From assembly GCA_037447655.1 (NCBI GenBank), contig JBBHKE010003290.1, positions 1-64,000 on the forward strand: DNA of 64,000 nt. The letters run 5' to 3'. Origin of the DNA: Zygnema cylindricum. Taxonomy: Eukaryota; Streptophyta; Zygnematophyceae; Zygnematales; Zygnemataceae. The notes beneath the pieces are model-generated. The model searched no databases. It was not told the origin of the DNA and saw nothing but the letters and a program-made list of their open reading frames with translations. Positions 54,705 through 64,000 of the stretch are shown here, in pieces. Positions within the stretch are counted from its first letter, which is position 1; each line of letters starts with the position of its first letter. Both the position numbers and the translations under genes were made by a program.

Positions 54705-55755
54705 TGTAGAAATTAATGGTTTTAAGTATTTTCTAGGTCTGAATAGAAAGAAAGAAGCCGAGGCAGTCTACCTCTAACTACTCTCTCCAACTCTCAAACT
54801 TGTCGCAGTCACTGAGAAATCGGAGAGGAAGCTAGAGCCATGGCTACCTAGGCTATCCTGAGGTTTACGGGAAATTTATATTAGTTCGGGTTTATTTATT
54901 TAAAAGGTTTGTTTGTGCCGCCGGCAGGAATTGATCCTTGTACCTACCGGCCGGCAGATAGGGAATAGCCGGTAGCCTTAGCCGTTAAGTCTAGGAGTCA
55001 TGATACGTAGTACAGAGTTTGATAGTTATTTAAATATGTATACGTCCGATTATTCATTTAACTATAATAGATTACGGGATACATAGATCCGGTAATATAT
55101 AATGTACAGATTACGGTACGGACTATAAATCAATACCGCGCATTTGTTTCGTAAATGAAACAAATACCGCACATGTATTTATTACGGCTACGATTAAATT
55201 AGATTCTAATCGGACGGCCGCAATTAGCGCCGAGATCGCGGAGGAAGTTTTCGGCGGTTTGTGGCCATCGCCACATCAGATGACGCGTGGCGAAATTTCG
55301 TTGGATCGTGGAATCCCGGGGATTATGGCATCGAATCCGGATATGACATGTGTCAACATTTAGGCCTTGTCGTACAATGTCCGTACCTAAAGTACACCGG
55401 CAGCCGTACTTTTGCGTACGAAACTCAATTCTGATTGGTTCCGTATATCAATAGATAGAGTCTGTGAGAGAGATAGGACTTAGAAAAATTAGGAGATAGG
55501 ACCCTCTCTCCCAGAGAGCTTTTGTACAAAAGGTCAACTTTGACCCTCCATAACTTACTGCTCAGGGGAGCAAATTCAGAGATTCTTTTTGCTATCGACT
55601 CAGGGGAGTCTTGTCTTCACAGGGGTGAAGTTGGTCAGAGTTTTTGTCTGTCAGGGTGGCAGTTATTTTTGCAGAAACACAAAGGGGTCAGGGTTATCCT
55701 AGAGGCTTCTTGGAAGCTGTCCACTCTGAGGACTTATGGAGGTCTCAGAGTTTCA
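54705..55755 (+). repeat. G2 solo LTR
   Basis: TGTAGAAATTAATGG to GAGTTTCA, 1051 bp, with exact target copies CGTTC (54700-54704, 55756-55760). All lineage I landmarks are present: antisense tRNA-like block near 54905-54990, five GTAC near 55371-55420, and leader hairpins near 55558-55635. Confidence 0.88.
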
Positions 55756-56029
55756 CGTTCCCATGCGTGCGCATCTTATTTATTTATTTTTTTGTAAATT
55801 TTTCACTTGAAAAGGTACATTTATGTACGGTCTAACATCAATCGTACACCACGCTATTTAGATCTTATTGTACATTCATCTTTTACGCTATGTTGTACAG
55901 TACCTTAATTTTGTAGGGTACCTTAATTAACGTCGAGGACAAATTAAAATTATGTGTCCTATTTGAGGAAAGAAATCAAAATTTTAAGAACCCAAATTAG
56001 AGTTATTGACACTAATAACGATTTCTCCG

Positions 56030-56535
56030 TGTACATTGTGCCAGCCGTTTGGCGGTCTGTAAACCGACGGTTGGCAACGTTATTTTACGTTAGTAGTACG
56101 GCGGTCTGTACATGACGGTTGGCAATGTTAGATTACGCCAGCCGTACAACGGTCTGCACACCGACATTTGGCAATGTTAGATTATGACATCCGTACGGCA
56201 GTTCGCACACCGACGGGTAACAATATTAGGTTACGCCAACAGTACGGCGGTCTGCACATCGACGGTTGGCAATGTTAGATTACGCCAACCGTACGGCGAT
56301 CTGCACACTGACGGGTGGCAATGTTAGGTTTCACCAACCGTAATGTTAGGTTTCACCAACCGTACGGCGCTCTGCACACCGACAGTTGGTAGTGTTAGAG
56401 TATGCCTGCCGTACGGTAGTCTACACACCGACAACTGGCAATGTAAAATTACGCCATCCGTACAGCGGTACGGGCGGCAGTGTTACATTGTGCCAGCCGT
56501 ACGGCTGTCCGTACCGCGGATGGACGGAAAAAATC
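56030..56535. repeat. 50-bp tandem array 2 of N
   Basis: About ten more diverged units (48-51 bp) related to array 1 and in the same orientation, of the form CCGTACGGCGGTCTGCACAC with GACGGTTGGCAATGTTAG. Confidence 0.82.
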
Positions 56536-56913
56536 GGTGACAGACACACCGCCTACCGCCTATATAAGGCTTCGCAAAGGGGCGAACAACGTTCCCTTAT
56601 TTATATGCTGATTATCAAACCCTAGATGTTTTAACAGTATTCCTAGACTTAACGGTTAAAGTTAACGGCTACGGGTTACTTGAGGGACGGCTGGTACCAG
56701 GATCAATTCCTAGGTCCGTCAACATTTCTTTTAGTAAATCCATATTTATCTACACCTGTCTCTCCGGAGAGCTTAGGCAGCCATGGCTTTAGCTCCCTTT
56801 CCAGCCTTCAGTGACTACAACAAGTGTGGGGGCTTGGAGAAAGGAGTTAGAGGCAGACTGCCTCTACTCTTTTTCTATCTAATAAAGACCTAGAAAATAC
56901 CCAAATATCAACA

Positions 56914-57716
56914 TCATCAACCAAAACACCACCATCCGTTTCCGTACCCTCCAACTTCTGCTTGAATTCCATAAGGGTGGCACTCCCCTTTGCTTCTGAC
57001 ATGCCAAACTTTTCTAGCATTTTCCCGATTGCTACTTTCTGAGTTAAATAAATAATTCTCTGTTTCCTGTCTCTTTCTACCTGAATTCTTAGAATATACT
57101 TAGCCTCACCCAAGTCCTTCATTTCAAACCGGGAATTCAAAGCTGCTTTTATTTTATTAATCTCATTGATAGATTTTCTAATCAACATTAAATCATCTAC
57201 ATACACTGCCACATAAATCACTCCATCCTCACCTTGCATTACATAAAGTGAGTGATCTGAACTAATCTTGGTAAAGCCAAGATTGGTTAAAAACTCATCT
57301 AACTTCAGGTTCCATTGTCTCGGAGCTTGTTTCAAGCCATAGAAGGACTTCAACGGTTTACAGACCAGATTTTCTTTCTTTTTTTTTGCATACCTCTTTG
57401 GCTGCTTCATATAATTTTTTTTCTCCAAATCACCATGCAAGAAAGTTGTCTTAACGTCCATTTGATGCAATTCCATATCCTCTATTGCAGCAAGAGACAA
57501 CGAAACTCTAACAGTAGGAAAGCGAACCACAAGAGAGAACGTCTCCTCATAATCAATACCCTTCTTCTGGCTAAATCCCTTTGTAACCAGTCTAGCTTTA
57601 TATCTCTCAATTGTATTATCAAGATTCAATTTTAATTTGAAGACACAATTACAACCGATAGCTTTCCAGTTTGGTGGGAGCTCCACAAGTTCCCAAGTTT
57701 GGGCTTCCATAATTGA
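56914..57716 (-). pseudogene. F2 reverse transcriptase
   Basis: From 57716: [78 protein letters not shown], catalytic YVDD at 57192-57203, DLGEAKYILRIQVERDRKQR and MLEKFGMSEAKGS, ending VLVDD at the L insertion. This stretch of about 265 codons is open, the best preserved RT in the window. The gene is broken by L and lacks upstream domains. Some catalytic-region neighbours are altered (LEKKNYMKQP for LEEEIFMRQP). Confidence 0.83.
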
Positions 57717-58246
57717 TTATATCTCGTCATTTGCAGCTGAGATATAATGATCCTTTTCAGGAACAGGAAAATCTTCCTGAATAGAAAGCAGCTCCCCTTT
57801 GCTTGCAGAAAAAGCACTCTCCACTCGATCGCCTCGAAGGCGGCTACTTTGCCTACTTCCCCCCGGAAAATCTGACGCAAGAACGGTTGGTCCCCTAGTC
57901 AGCTGCAGAGGGCGTGGATTGGTGGGAAGATCAAGAGAAAGAGAAGATCCGAAAAGAGGATCTGACAGCCCAAAGGCATTTGCGAAAGAGGTAGAGGAAG
58001 GGGAAGAAGATGGAGTAAAAGGTACCTGCTCAAGAATGATATACTCTTGTATTTTATCTTTTCTTTCAGTTGCATCCATACTAAAAACATCCACAGATTG
58101 AGTCTCTTCTTTAATCTGAATAATATTGGTTGTCTGAAGGCATCCTCTTTGAGGATTATACACACTATAATTGCGAAGTTGTCGGCGGCTGTCTCCCAGC
58201 CCAACATTCCAGGCTCTGGACAGAAAAGTTCGTGCATGGTTGGCCT
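57717..58246 (-). pseudogene. F2 integrase C-terminus and linker
   Basis: A frame from 58163 to 57717 reads YNPQRGCLQTTNIIQIKEE, a Ser/Pro-rich linker (FTPSSSPSSTS), LASDFPGGSRQSSRLRG and ISAANDEI, matching the region between integrase and RT in other copies (FEGGRRSSKR). Upstream remnants (SRAWNVGLGDSRRQLRNYSV) resemble the integrase tail. It stops at 58246. Confidence 0.68.
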
Positions 58247-58384
58247 TGCTATTTTTGGAAAGCTTTAGTCCTCTATATTTCTGGGTTGTGAGAGAGAGAG
58301 AGAGAGAGAGCTATTCAGGACTTAGTTTAATTTTGGGTAAGTCCGGTTCAGTATTTGCCAGAATTAGTGTGACAGTGAAATTAG
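58247..58384 (+). repeat. F LTR 5' stub, opposite to F2
   Basis: TGCTATTTTTGGAAAGCTTTAGTCC matches the first 138 bp of the F LTR, including a (GA)n run. It faces away from F2 and is cut by G3 at 58385. Confidence 0.75.
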
Positions 58385-59447
58385 TGTAGAAATTAATGGT
58401 CCGTTTTTAAGTATTTTCTAGGTATATATAGAAATATATAAAGATCCCAAGGCAGTCTATCTCTAACTTTTCTCTCCCTTCTCAAACTTGTCGCAGTCAC
58501 TGAGAAATTGGAGAGGAAGTTAGAGCCACGGCTACCTAGACTCTCTATAAGTTTACGGGAAATATATTAGTTTATGTACCGTTAAGGGTTTATTTACTTA
58601 AAAGATATATGTTGTATCCAGGATTTGAACCTGGTACTTGCCGGACGGTGAGTAGCCGGTAGCCGGTAGCCTTATCCGTTAAGTCTAGAACTAATGATAT
58701 TTACCATATGGTTTGATATTTAATTAAATATTACCACGTAGGATAATTCATTTAACAAAACTGTTTACGGGATAAATAGATCAGGAATGTAAAAGTACGA
58801 ATCAAGGTACAGACAAGAAACATGTACCGCGCATTTGTTTCAGTAACGAAACGAATACCGCGCAGGTATTTATTACGGCTACGATTAAATGTGCATTTAA
58901 TCGGACGGCCGGAATGAATGTCGAGATCGCGGAAGAGGATTTCGACTGTTTTTGGTCATCGCCACGTCGGATGACACGTGGCAGAATAATATTGGATCGC
59001 GGCATCTCCGAGGATTAATGGAGCAAATCCGGATATACCACGTGTCGACATTTAGGGCATGTCGTACAGTGTCCGTACAGAAAGTACACCGGCAACTGTA
59101 CTTTTGTGTACGGAAGTGTAATATGATTGGCTCGGTACATCAATAGATAGAGTCTGTGAGAGAGATAAGACTTATAAAAATTAGAAGATAGGACCCTCTC
59201 TCCCACAGAGCTTCTGTACAAAAGGTCAACTTTGACCCTCCATAACTTACTGCTCAAGGGAGCAAATTCAGAGATTCTTTTTGCTATTGACTCAAGGGAG
59301 TCTTGCCTTCTCAGGGGTGAAGGTGGTCAGAGTTTTTGTCTGCCAGGGTGACAGTTGTTCTTGCTGAAACACAAAGGGGTCAGGGATATCCTAGAGGCTT
59401 TTTAGAAGGTGTCCATTCTGAGGAGTTATGGAGGTCTCAGAGTTTCA
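58385..59447 (+). repeat. G3 5' LTR
   Basis: TGTAGAAATTAATGGTCC to GAGTTTCA, 1063 bp. Leader hairpins are at 59251-59264, 59289-59302 and 59306-59323. The usual TATA is weak (TGTACAAAAG near 59215). ATG 59428 begins the LTR-coded gag start. Confidence 0.9.
58600..58690 (-). other. antisense tRNA-like block in the G3 LTR
   Basis: On the minus strand: A-box-like TAGACTTAACGGATAAGG (58669-58687), then a textbook T-arm with stem CCAGG/CCTGG and loop TTCAAAT at 58618-58634 (B-box GGTTCAAATCC), then TTTT at 58600-58603. This is the clearest copy of the block. Confidence 0.55.
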
Positions 59448-60552
59448 GGTTATGGGCCCACCCTCTAGGGTACCAATATTTAATGGAACTGGCTTCATAT
59501 ACTGGGAAAGTATAATAGGAGCTCTATGCGAAAAAAGGTTTTGGGGGTTAGTGAGTGGACGATTCGGGCGTCCATCAAGTCTTGGAATCCCTCCAGGGTT
59601 TGGAGGAAGCAGATTCACAGGGAAAGTATATCCATCTTCAACGGAAGAGACAAAGGAAGGGGAGGTGGTGGACAAAGGAAAGGAGAAAGAGGCGACCACA
59701 CCAATAACATCTGGTTCGGCATTCATGTCACCTATTCCGAGGAACGAGGAGAATGATACTAATACGTGGGACTTCAACAATATGGCGGCCAAGCACTTCA
59801 TTCTCCGCCATCTTAATCAAGGACTTGCATGTCCTCATTTGCAGGTAGAAACGGGATCCAATCTGTGGATGGCTCTCATAGAGATGTACCGAAGTTGTAC
59901 GATTCAGCAACAATAGTTAGTTGATCAGAAAGTTAAGGAATATGCTTACAAAGGGGGGAAGATGTTGGATTTTTGCAATGAGCTTGCTACACTCTTCATG
60001 GAGCTAGAGAGTGCGGGAAAAGATTTTAGTGAAAAACAAAAGGTTAATTGTTTACTGATGAAGTTACCTGATGAGTTCGAGAACATAGTCAACCGTGTGC
60101 AGGACTTGCCAGACTCAAGGTGGATATGGAACTCAGTGATAGAGATGATTCTCGTTCGGGAGAATACGATTGAGATCCGAAAGGGAGGAAAGAGTGGGCA
60201 AGCTTTGGAAGCTGCGACCGATTGGAGGAACAAGGATTTCGGAAGACTGGTCGGAAACTATGGGGGGAGGAAGCAGAAAAATCAGACCGACGAGTTCTGA
60301 CCAAGGGCTCCCAAAGGTTTATGTCATTTTTGTAAGAAACCGGGGCACTATATATCAGAGTGCACTATGCTAACCGAGCTTCGATTAAACGAGGGGCAGA
60401 TCGGTGGAACCCCGAGAGGAATGAAAAAGGCCTTTGTGACACAGGTGCATGAGGCAGAATCCGAGGAAGAGGACGATGAGCTCCTATTGGATGAGGAGTT
60501 GGAGGCGAAAAACGAGGTCGAAATTCCACGAAGGCAAAAATGTGCTTACGGT
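59428..60552 (+). pseudogene. G3 gag
   Basis: From ATG 59428 (MEVSEFQV) through MGPPSRVPIFNGTGFIYWE, RRFWGLVSGRFGRPSSLGIPPGFGG-like wording, TWDFNNMAAKHFILRHLNQGLA and YRSCTIQQQ, then TAG at 59914. It continues in the same frame or neighbours through KMLDFCNELATLFMELESAG, NCLLMKLPDEFENIVNRVQDLPDSRW and LVRENTIEIRKGGKSGQA, TGA at 60298, and CCHC knuckle CHFCKKPGHYISEC at 60322-60363. An acidic linker ends at TGA 60553. Each stop replaces a sense codon of the relatives. Confidence 0.83.
59448..59460 (+). promoter_or_regulatory. G3 primer-binding site
   Basis: GGTTATGGGCCCA directly after the LTR. The gag ATG is at 59452. Confidence 0.82.
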
Positions 60553-60555
60553 TGA

Positions 60556-62092
60556 TTGAAAGGTGAAGTTGGCTGGATTATTGATTCAGGTGCCTCCATG
60601 CACATGTGTAAGGATAAGCACCTGTTCACTAAGATAAGAAAGATTCCCACCGTAGGGATAGAGTACGGGGATGGGAGGATAGTCATTACTACTCTTGTAG
60701 GATCAGTAGATCTGAAAGTGTTAGTAGAAGGAAAGACATCTATAGTAACATTCTCTGATGTATTGTTTATTCCGGAGCTGAACAAAAACCTCATCTCTAC
60801 ATCTGTATTAGATGATAAGGGTTTTTTCACTAACACTAGGGAAGGAGTCTTTACTGCTAGTTTTGAGGAAGAGGTCTATTTCATTGCTGAGAAAGGTAGC
60901 CAAGGGATGTTTAGGCTGATTTTAAGTAATGAAACAAAGAAACTTTATTACGCTGGTGTTCATGATATTATGATGTGGCATAAGAGGCTTGGGCATGTGA
61001 ATCTAGATAAGTTAAGAGAGATGAAAAAGATGGGAATGGAGGAAGGGATTCAGTTTAGTGAGAGTGATAATATAAGTGATTGTAGTGGATGTGCTCAAGG
61101 TAAAGCACACAGATTACCCTTTCCTAAAATAGCCACCTATAACGGAGAAAAAATTATAGATCTAGTACACACAGATATTTAGGGACCGGCTAAAGTGCCC
61201 TCACCGAGAGGGAAGAGATTTATGATGACTATCACTGATGATTGGTCTTGGTATTCCCGGGTGTATTTTTTGAAAAACAAGTTAGAAGCTCAGGATTGTT
61301 TTAGACAATATAAAGCATTGAGCGAAAAACTCCATGAAACTCCAATCAAGAGAGTAAGGAGTGACAATGGTGGGGAGTATACTTCTAACCAGTTTGAGGA
61401 TTTTTTGAGGGAAGATGGAGTCCAACACCAAAAGACAGTCCCAGAAAACTCAGAATAGAATGGGGTAGCTGAAAGGTTAAATAGAACACTAAGTGATAGT
61501 GTTAGATGTATGTTGTCAGATAAGAAGATAGGAAAAAGGTTTTGGGCAGAAGCAATGAATTGTGCTAGTTACCTCAAAAATAGAGATATTACTTCAGCTA
61601 TAAAAAGATCAAACACCTTATGAGAGATGGACAGGCCGGAAACCAGACATATCTCATTTAAAGGTTTTCGGCAGTCAAGTATTCAGTCTAGATACATATC
61701 GGTCTAATTGTAAGCTAGATCCTAAAGGAAAACCAAGATACTTGTTAGGATATGATGAGAATGTTAAAGGATATAGAGTTTATGATCTAAAAAGGGAAGA
61801 TATAATCTAAGTTAAGCATCTAGTAGTTATGGATGAAGGAAAGTCTGTGGATCCCTTCAAGTATACAAAGTCAATAAAAATCAGATTTGAGTCAGAAAAT
61901 TCCGATGACTTTGAGCTTCCTAACTATCCACGTTTTATAGAAGATGACATTCTTGCAGGTACAAATCAGACCAAAAAGGACTCGGCTGCGGAAACTCCAG
62001 TGACAACTCTACCCGAAGCGGAAGACGTGGTGGAAATTGATTTGGAATTAAGGGACAAGGAAGAAGCCGAGATTGTTCGAAAGAATCCACGA
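60556..62092 (+). pseudogene. G3 protease and integrase
   Basis: Open frame 60556-61182 holds the protease DSGASMHM (60582 onward), the GAG-pre-integrase MMWHKRLGHVNLDKLREMKK and CSGCAQGKAHRLPFP, and the start of the integrase core (VHTDI, TAG in place of the following Trp at 61180). TDDWSWYSRVYFLKNK, VRSDNGGEYTSNQF and QHQKTVPENSE lead to a TAG at 61456, then NGVAERLNRTL. So the D, D and E positions are kept. A frameshift follows near 61600-61625. GYDENVKGYRVYDLKRED, TAA 61808, MDEGKSVDPFKYTKSIKIRFESE and TAA 62092 close the segment. Confidence 0.83.
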
Positions 62093-63785
62093 TAACCATC
62101 TATTCCGACCTCAAATTTTGAGGGGGGAAGGAGAAGTAGCAAAAGATTGCAAGAAAAACAGGTTAATAACAAGGTAACAAAACTATCTCATCAAGATGAA
62201 CCTCAGACTTATGGAGAGGCGATGACTTGTCCAGAAAGGAACCGGTGGAAGAGAACCATCAATGAGGAGATGGCCTCAATTATGGCAGCCGATACTTGGG
62301 AGCTGAAGGATTGTCCACCTAACCGAAAACCAATCGGCTGTAATTGGGTTTTCAAATTAAAAGTGAACCCAGATAAAACAATTGAGCGCTACAAGGCCCG
62401 ATTAGTGGCAAAGGGATTTACACAAAAGAAGGGAATTGACTACGAGGAAACCTATGCCCCTGTGGTCAAATTTCCCTCCGTCCGCATACTTCTCAGTCTG
62501 GCAGCAGCGGAAGACATGGAGGTGCACCAGATGGACATCAAGACAGCCTTCTTGCATGGAGAATTAGAAGAAGAGATCTTCATGCGACAACTCGAAGGAT
62601 TTGTGGAGGAAGGAGAGGAGAGTAAAGTATGCCGACTGATTAAATCTCTTTATGGTTTGAAACAGGCGCCTCGACAGTGGAATAAGAAGCTTGATGAGTT
62701 TCTTACCGGTCTGGGATATATTCGGATCAGCTCAGATCACTCAATCTATGTTTTTGAAGATGAGGAAAGTTTTATATTTATTGCAATTTATGTTGATGAT
62801 TTGCTTGTTTTAAGTAAATCAATGGAAAAAATTAATAAACTAAAAACCGATCTTAAGGGGACTTTTGAAATGAAGGATAGCGGGAAGCAAAAAATATATT
62901 TTGGGAATTCAAGTAGAAAGAGACAGAAAAACAAAGATTATAAGATTGACTCAAAAGGAAGCAATAGGGAACATGCTTGAAAATTTTCAGATGGATAAAG
63001 CTAATAGTTGTACAACTCCTATGGAGTTGAACAAGGGAAGTGAGGGGAGTGAGGAAGAAGGAGTCATAGTCTTAGACGAGGAATTATCTCCTGAAGAACA
63101 GAAGTTCATGCAGACTATTCCTTACAGGCAAGTAGTGGGAAGTCTAATCTATTATATGAATTGCCCCCGGCCAGATTTAGCTGCAGCTGAAGGAGTGCTG
63201 AGTAGAAGTCTAAATGCTCCCACTAAGAGGGATTGGGAGGCAGCTAAGAGAGTCCTAAGATATTTGATAGGAACTAGGGATCTATGGTTGCATTTGGGTG
63301 GGGAGAATACTGACATCACTACTTGGAGTGATGCCAGTTATGGTGATGCTCCGATGAGGAGATGCACTTCTGGATACATATTATATGTGGGTGATGGGGC
63401 TTGTTGTTGGAGTAGCAAACAACAAAAAAATATTGCTCAGTCCACCATGGAGGCTGAGTATATGGCCTCTTGCTCTGCTGTAAAAGAATTGATGTGGGTC
63501 AAGTCTTTACTTGGTGAACTTGGTCATCTTAAGAGTGGTGTGCAGAAAATATTTTGTGATAATCAAGCAACAATCGCTATTTCTGCCAATCCTAAACATC
63601 ATTTTAAAGCCAAACACATGGACATTAGACTCAGCTTTGTTAGAGAGAAAGTAGAAAACAAAATAATCAGTTTAGAGTACCGACCAGATAGTGAGATGGT
63701 AGCAGATATGATGACCAAACCTGTGCCTTCCTCTAAGCTAATTTTCTGCAGGGAGAAGTGTGGTCTGAAATTAAAGATTGACTAG
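62093..63785 (+). pseudogene. G3 reverse transcriptase and RNase H
   Basis: RT from about 62200 (GEAMTCPERNRWK) with [67 protein letters not shown] and YVDD at 62789-62800 is open for 278 codons. A frameshift at about 62880-62905 (KDSGKQ region) moves reading to the frame 62901-63785, with GIQVERDRKTKIIRLTQKEAIGNML, YRQVVGSLIYYMNC, and RNase H SDASYGDAPMRRCTSGY (63329), STMEAEYMAS (63438), CDNQATIAIS (63557) and MMTKPVPSSKL. It ends at TAG 63783. One frameshift separates it from a complete RT-RNase H. Confidence 0.87.
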
Positions 63786-63798
63786 AAAATAAGGGGAG
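63786..63798 (+). promoter_or_regulatory. G3 polypurine tract
   Basis: AAAATAAGGGGAG abuts the 3' LTR. Confidence 0.85.
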
Positions 63799-64000
63799 TG
63801 TAGAAATTAATGGTCCGTTTTTAAGTATTTTCTAGGTCTAAATAGAAATATAGAAAGATACCGAGGCACTCTATCTCTAACTTCTCTCTCCCACTCTCAA
63901 ACTTGTCGCAGTCACTGAGAAATTGGAGAGGAAGCTAGAGCCATGGCTACCTAGGCTCTCCATAGGTTTACGAGAAATATATTAGTTTATGTACCGTTAG
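63799..64000 (+). repeat. G3 3' LTR, first 202 bp
   Basis: TGTAGAAATTAATGGTCC onward, matching 58385-58586. It is cut by the window end before the tRNA-like block. Confidence 0.88.

Larger units (their letters stand above)
53528..56597. mobile_element. N: unclassified insertion with two 50-bp repeat arrays
   Basis: The L LTR is interrupted here, with TATTTATAT on both sides (53519-53527, 56598-56606), a 9-bp duplication. The ends AACTAGTAAATCAACGCCCG and GAACAACGTTCCC are not inverted repeats. Subterminal arrays of a 50-bp unit lie at 54184-54433 and 56030-56535. It has no coding frame and is GTAC-rich. A 9-bp duplication suggests a Mutator-like origin, but the termini do not prove it. Solo LTR G2 is nested inside. 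Confidence 0.55.
48496..56913 (-). mobile_element. L: internally deleted copia element with nested insertions
   Basis: 3' LTR 48496-49673, polypurine tract, a gag plus remnant-pol region of about 1.9 kb, primer site 51546-51558 and 5' LTR 51559-56913. The 5' LTR contains solo LTR M and element N. Target copies are TCATT/TCATC within F2 RT. It is non-autonomous: protease, integrase and catalytic RT are gone. Confidence 0.82.
51559..56913 (-). repeat. L 5' LTR, split by M and N
   Basis: Three pieces, 51559-52128, 53232-53527 and 56607-56913, align in order to the L 3' LTR. The leader hairpins GGACTC/GAGTCC and CTACAC/GTGTAG lie near 51830-51875. The antisense tRNA-like block is in the last piece (56638-56725). 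Confidence 0.8.
46936..58246 (-). mobile_element. F2: lineage II copia element, 5' truncated, split by L
   Basis: 3' LTR 46936-47772, polypurine tract, RNase H and RT (47786-48495 joined to 56914-58246). L is inserted inside RT with target copies TCATT (48491-48495) and TCATC (56914-56918). At 58247 the element stops at an opposite-facing F LTR fragment. So gag, protease and most of integrase are missing. Confidence 0.8.
58385..64000 (+). mobile_element. G3: nearly full-length copia element, cut by window end
   Basis: 5' LTR 58385-59447, primer site, complete gag-pol order, polypurine tract 63786-63798 and the first 202 bp of the 3' LTR. About nine lesions in coding sequence. The left 5-mer is ATTAG; its partner lies outside the window. 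G3 is the best template for the G family. Confidence 0.9.

Noticed and set aside
53528-56597. Element N as a Helitron
   Set aside because: No TC start and CTRR end with a 3' hairpin at an A/T target is visible, and a 9-bp flanking duplication is present.

Overview
The window is an almost pure retrotransposon graveyard from a repeat-rich eukaryotic nuclear genome. I see no convincing host gene, rRNA, tRNA or CRISPR array. Nearly all recognisable coding sequence is Ty1/copia type, in the order gag (CCHC knuckle), protease, integrase, reverse transcriptase (YVDD), RNase H. Two hints favour the green lineage. First, the primer-binding site fits the anticodon arm of a plant-type initiator tRNA-Met better than the animal type. 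Second, the LTR promoters carry dense GTAC clusters, the core bound by plant SBP-box factors. I cannot name a species.

Elements are lettered here for convenience. Lineage I (A, B, C, D, G, I/L) has gag starting near MGPP, a CHFC-type zinc knuckle, and LTRs of about 1 kb with an antisense tRNA-like block and three leader hairpins. Lineage II (E, F, K) has a different gag and LTRs of about 0.7-1.06 kb. A third family (J LTR with H internal region) has 1293-bp LTRs and a long unusual gag with two zinc knuckles.

Layout. 1-1027: end of a hAT-like MITE and an 18-bp minisatellite. 1028-10125: element C1 (+), with a complete 437-bp hAT MITE at its LTR/PBS junction, full-length A1 (2825-9177) inserted in its gag, and a 390-bp in-place inversion. 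10112-11272: B-like fragment on the minus strand. 11273-17472: full-length B1 (+). 17473-24967: C2 (-), whose LTR holds a solo LTR (F') that itself holds E1 (19596-23711), the youngest-looking element. 24968-26160: D (-) gag-protease. 26161-27450: nothing recognised. 27451-46935: H gag remnants, two J LTRs in tandem, solo LTRs B', E', I and F, and composite element G1 (36646-45709). 46936-58246: F2 (-) interrupted in RT by L, whose 5' LTR holds solo LTR M and unclassified element N, which holds solo LTR G2. 58247-64000: F LTR stub, then G3 (+), nearly full length, its 3' LTR cut by the window end.

Only the E1 gag-like frame (20630-22063) is intact. All other coding regions carry stops, frameshifts or deletions. 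Seven solo LTRs show that LTR-LTR recombination has been frequent. The most notable signals are shared regulatory designs: half-tRNA priming with the gag AUG inside the primer site, gag N-termini encoded by the LTR, covarying leader hairpins, and an antisense A-box/B-box/oligo-T block in lineage I LTRs.
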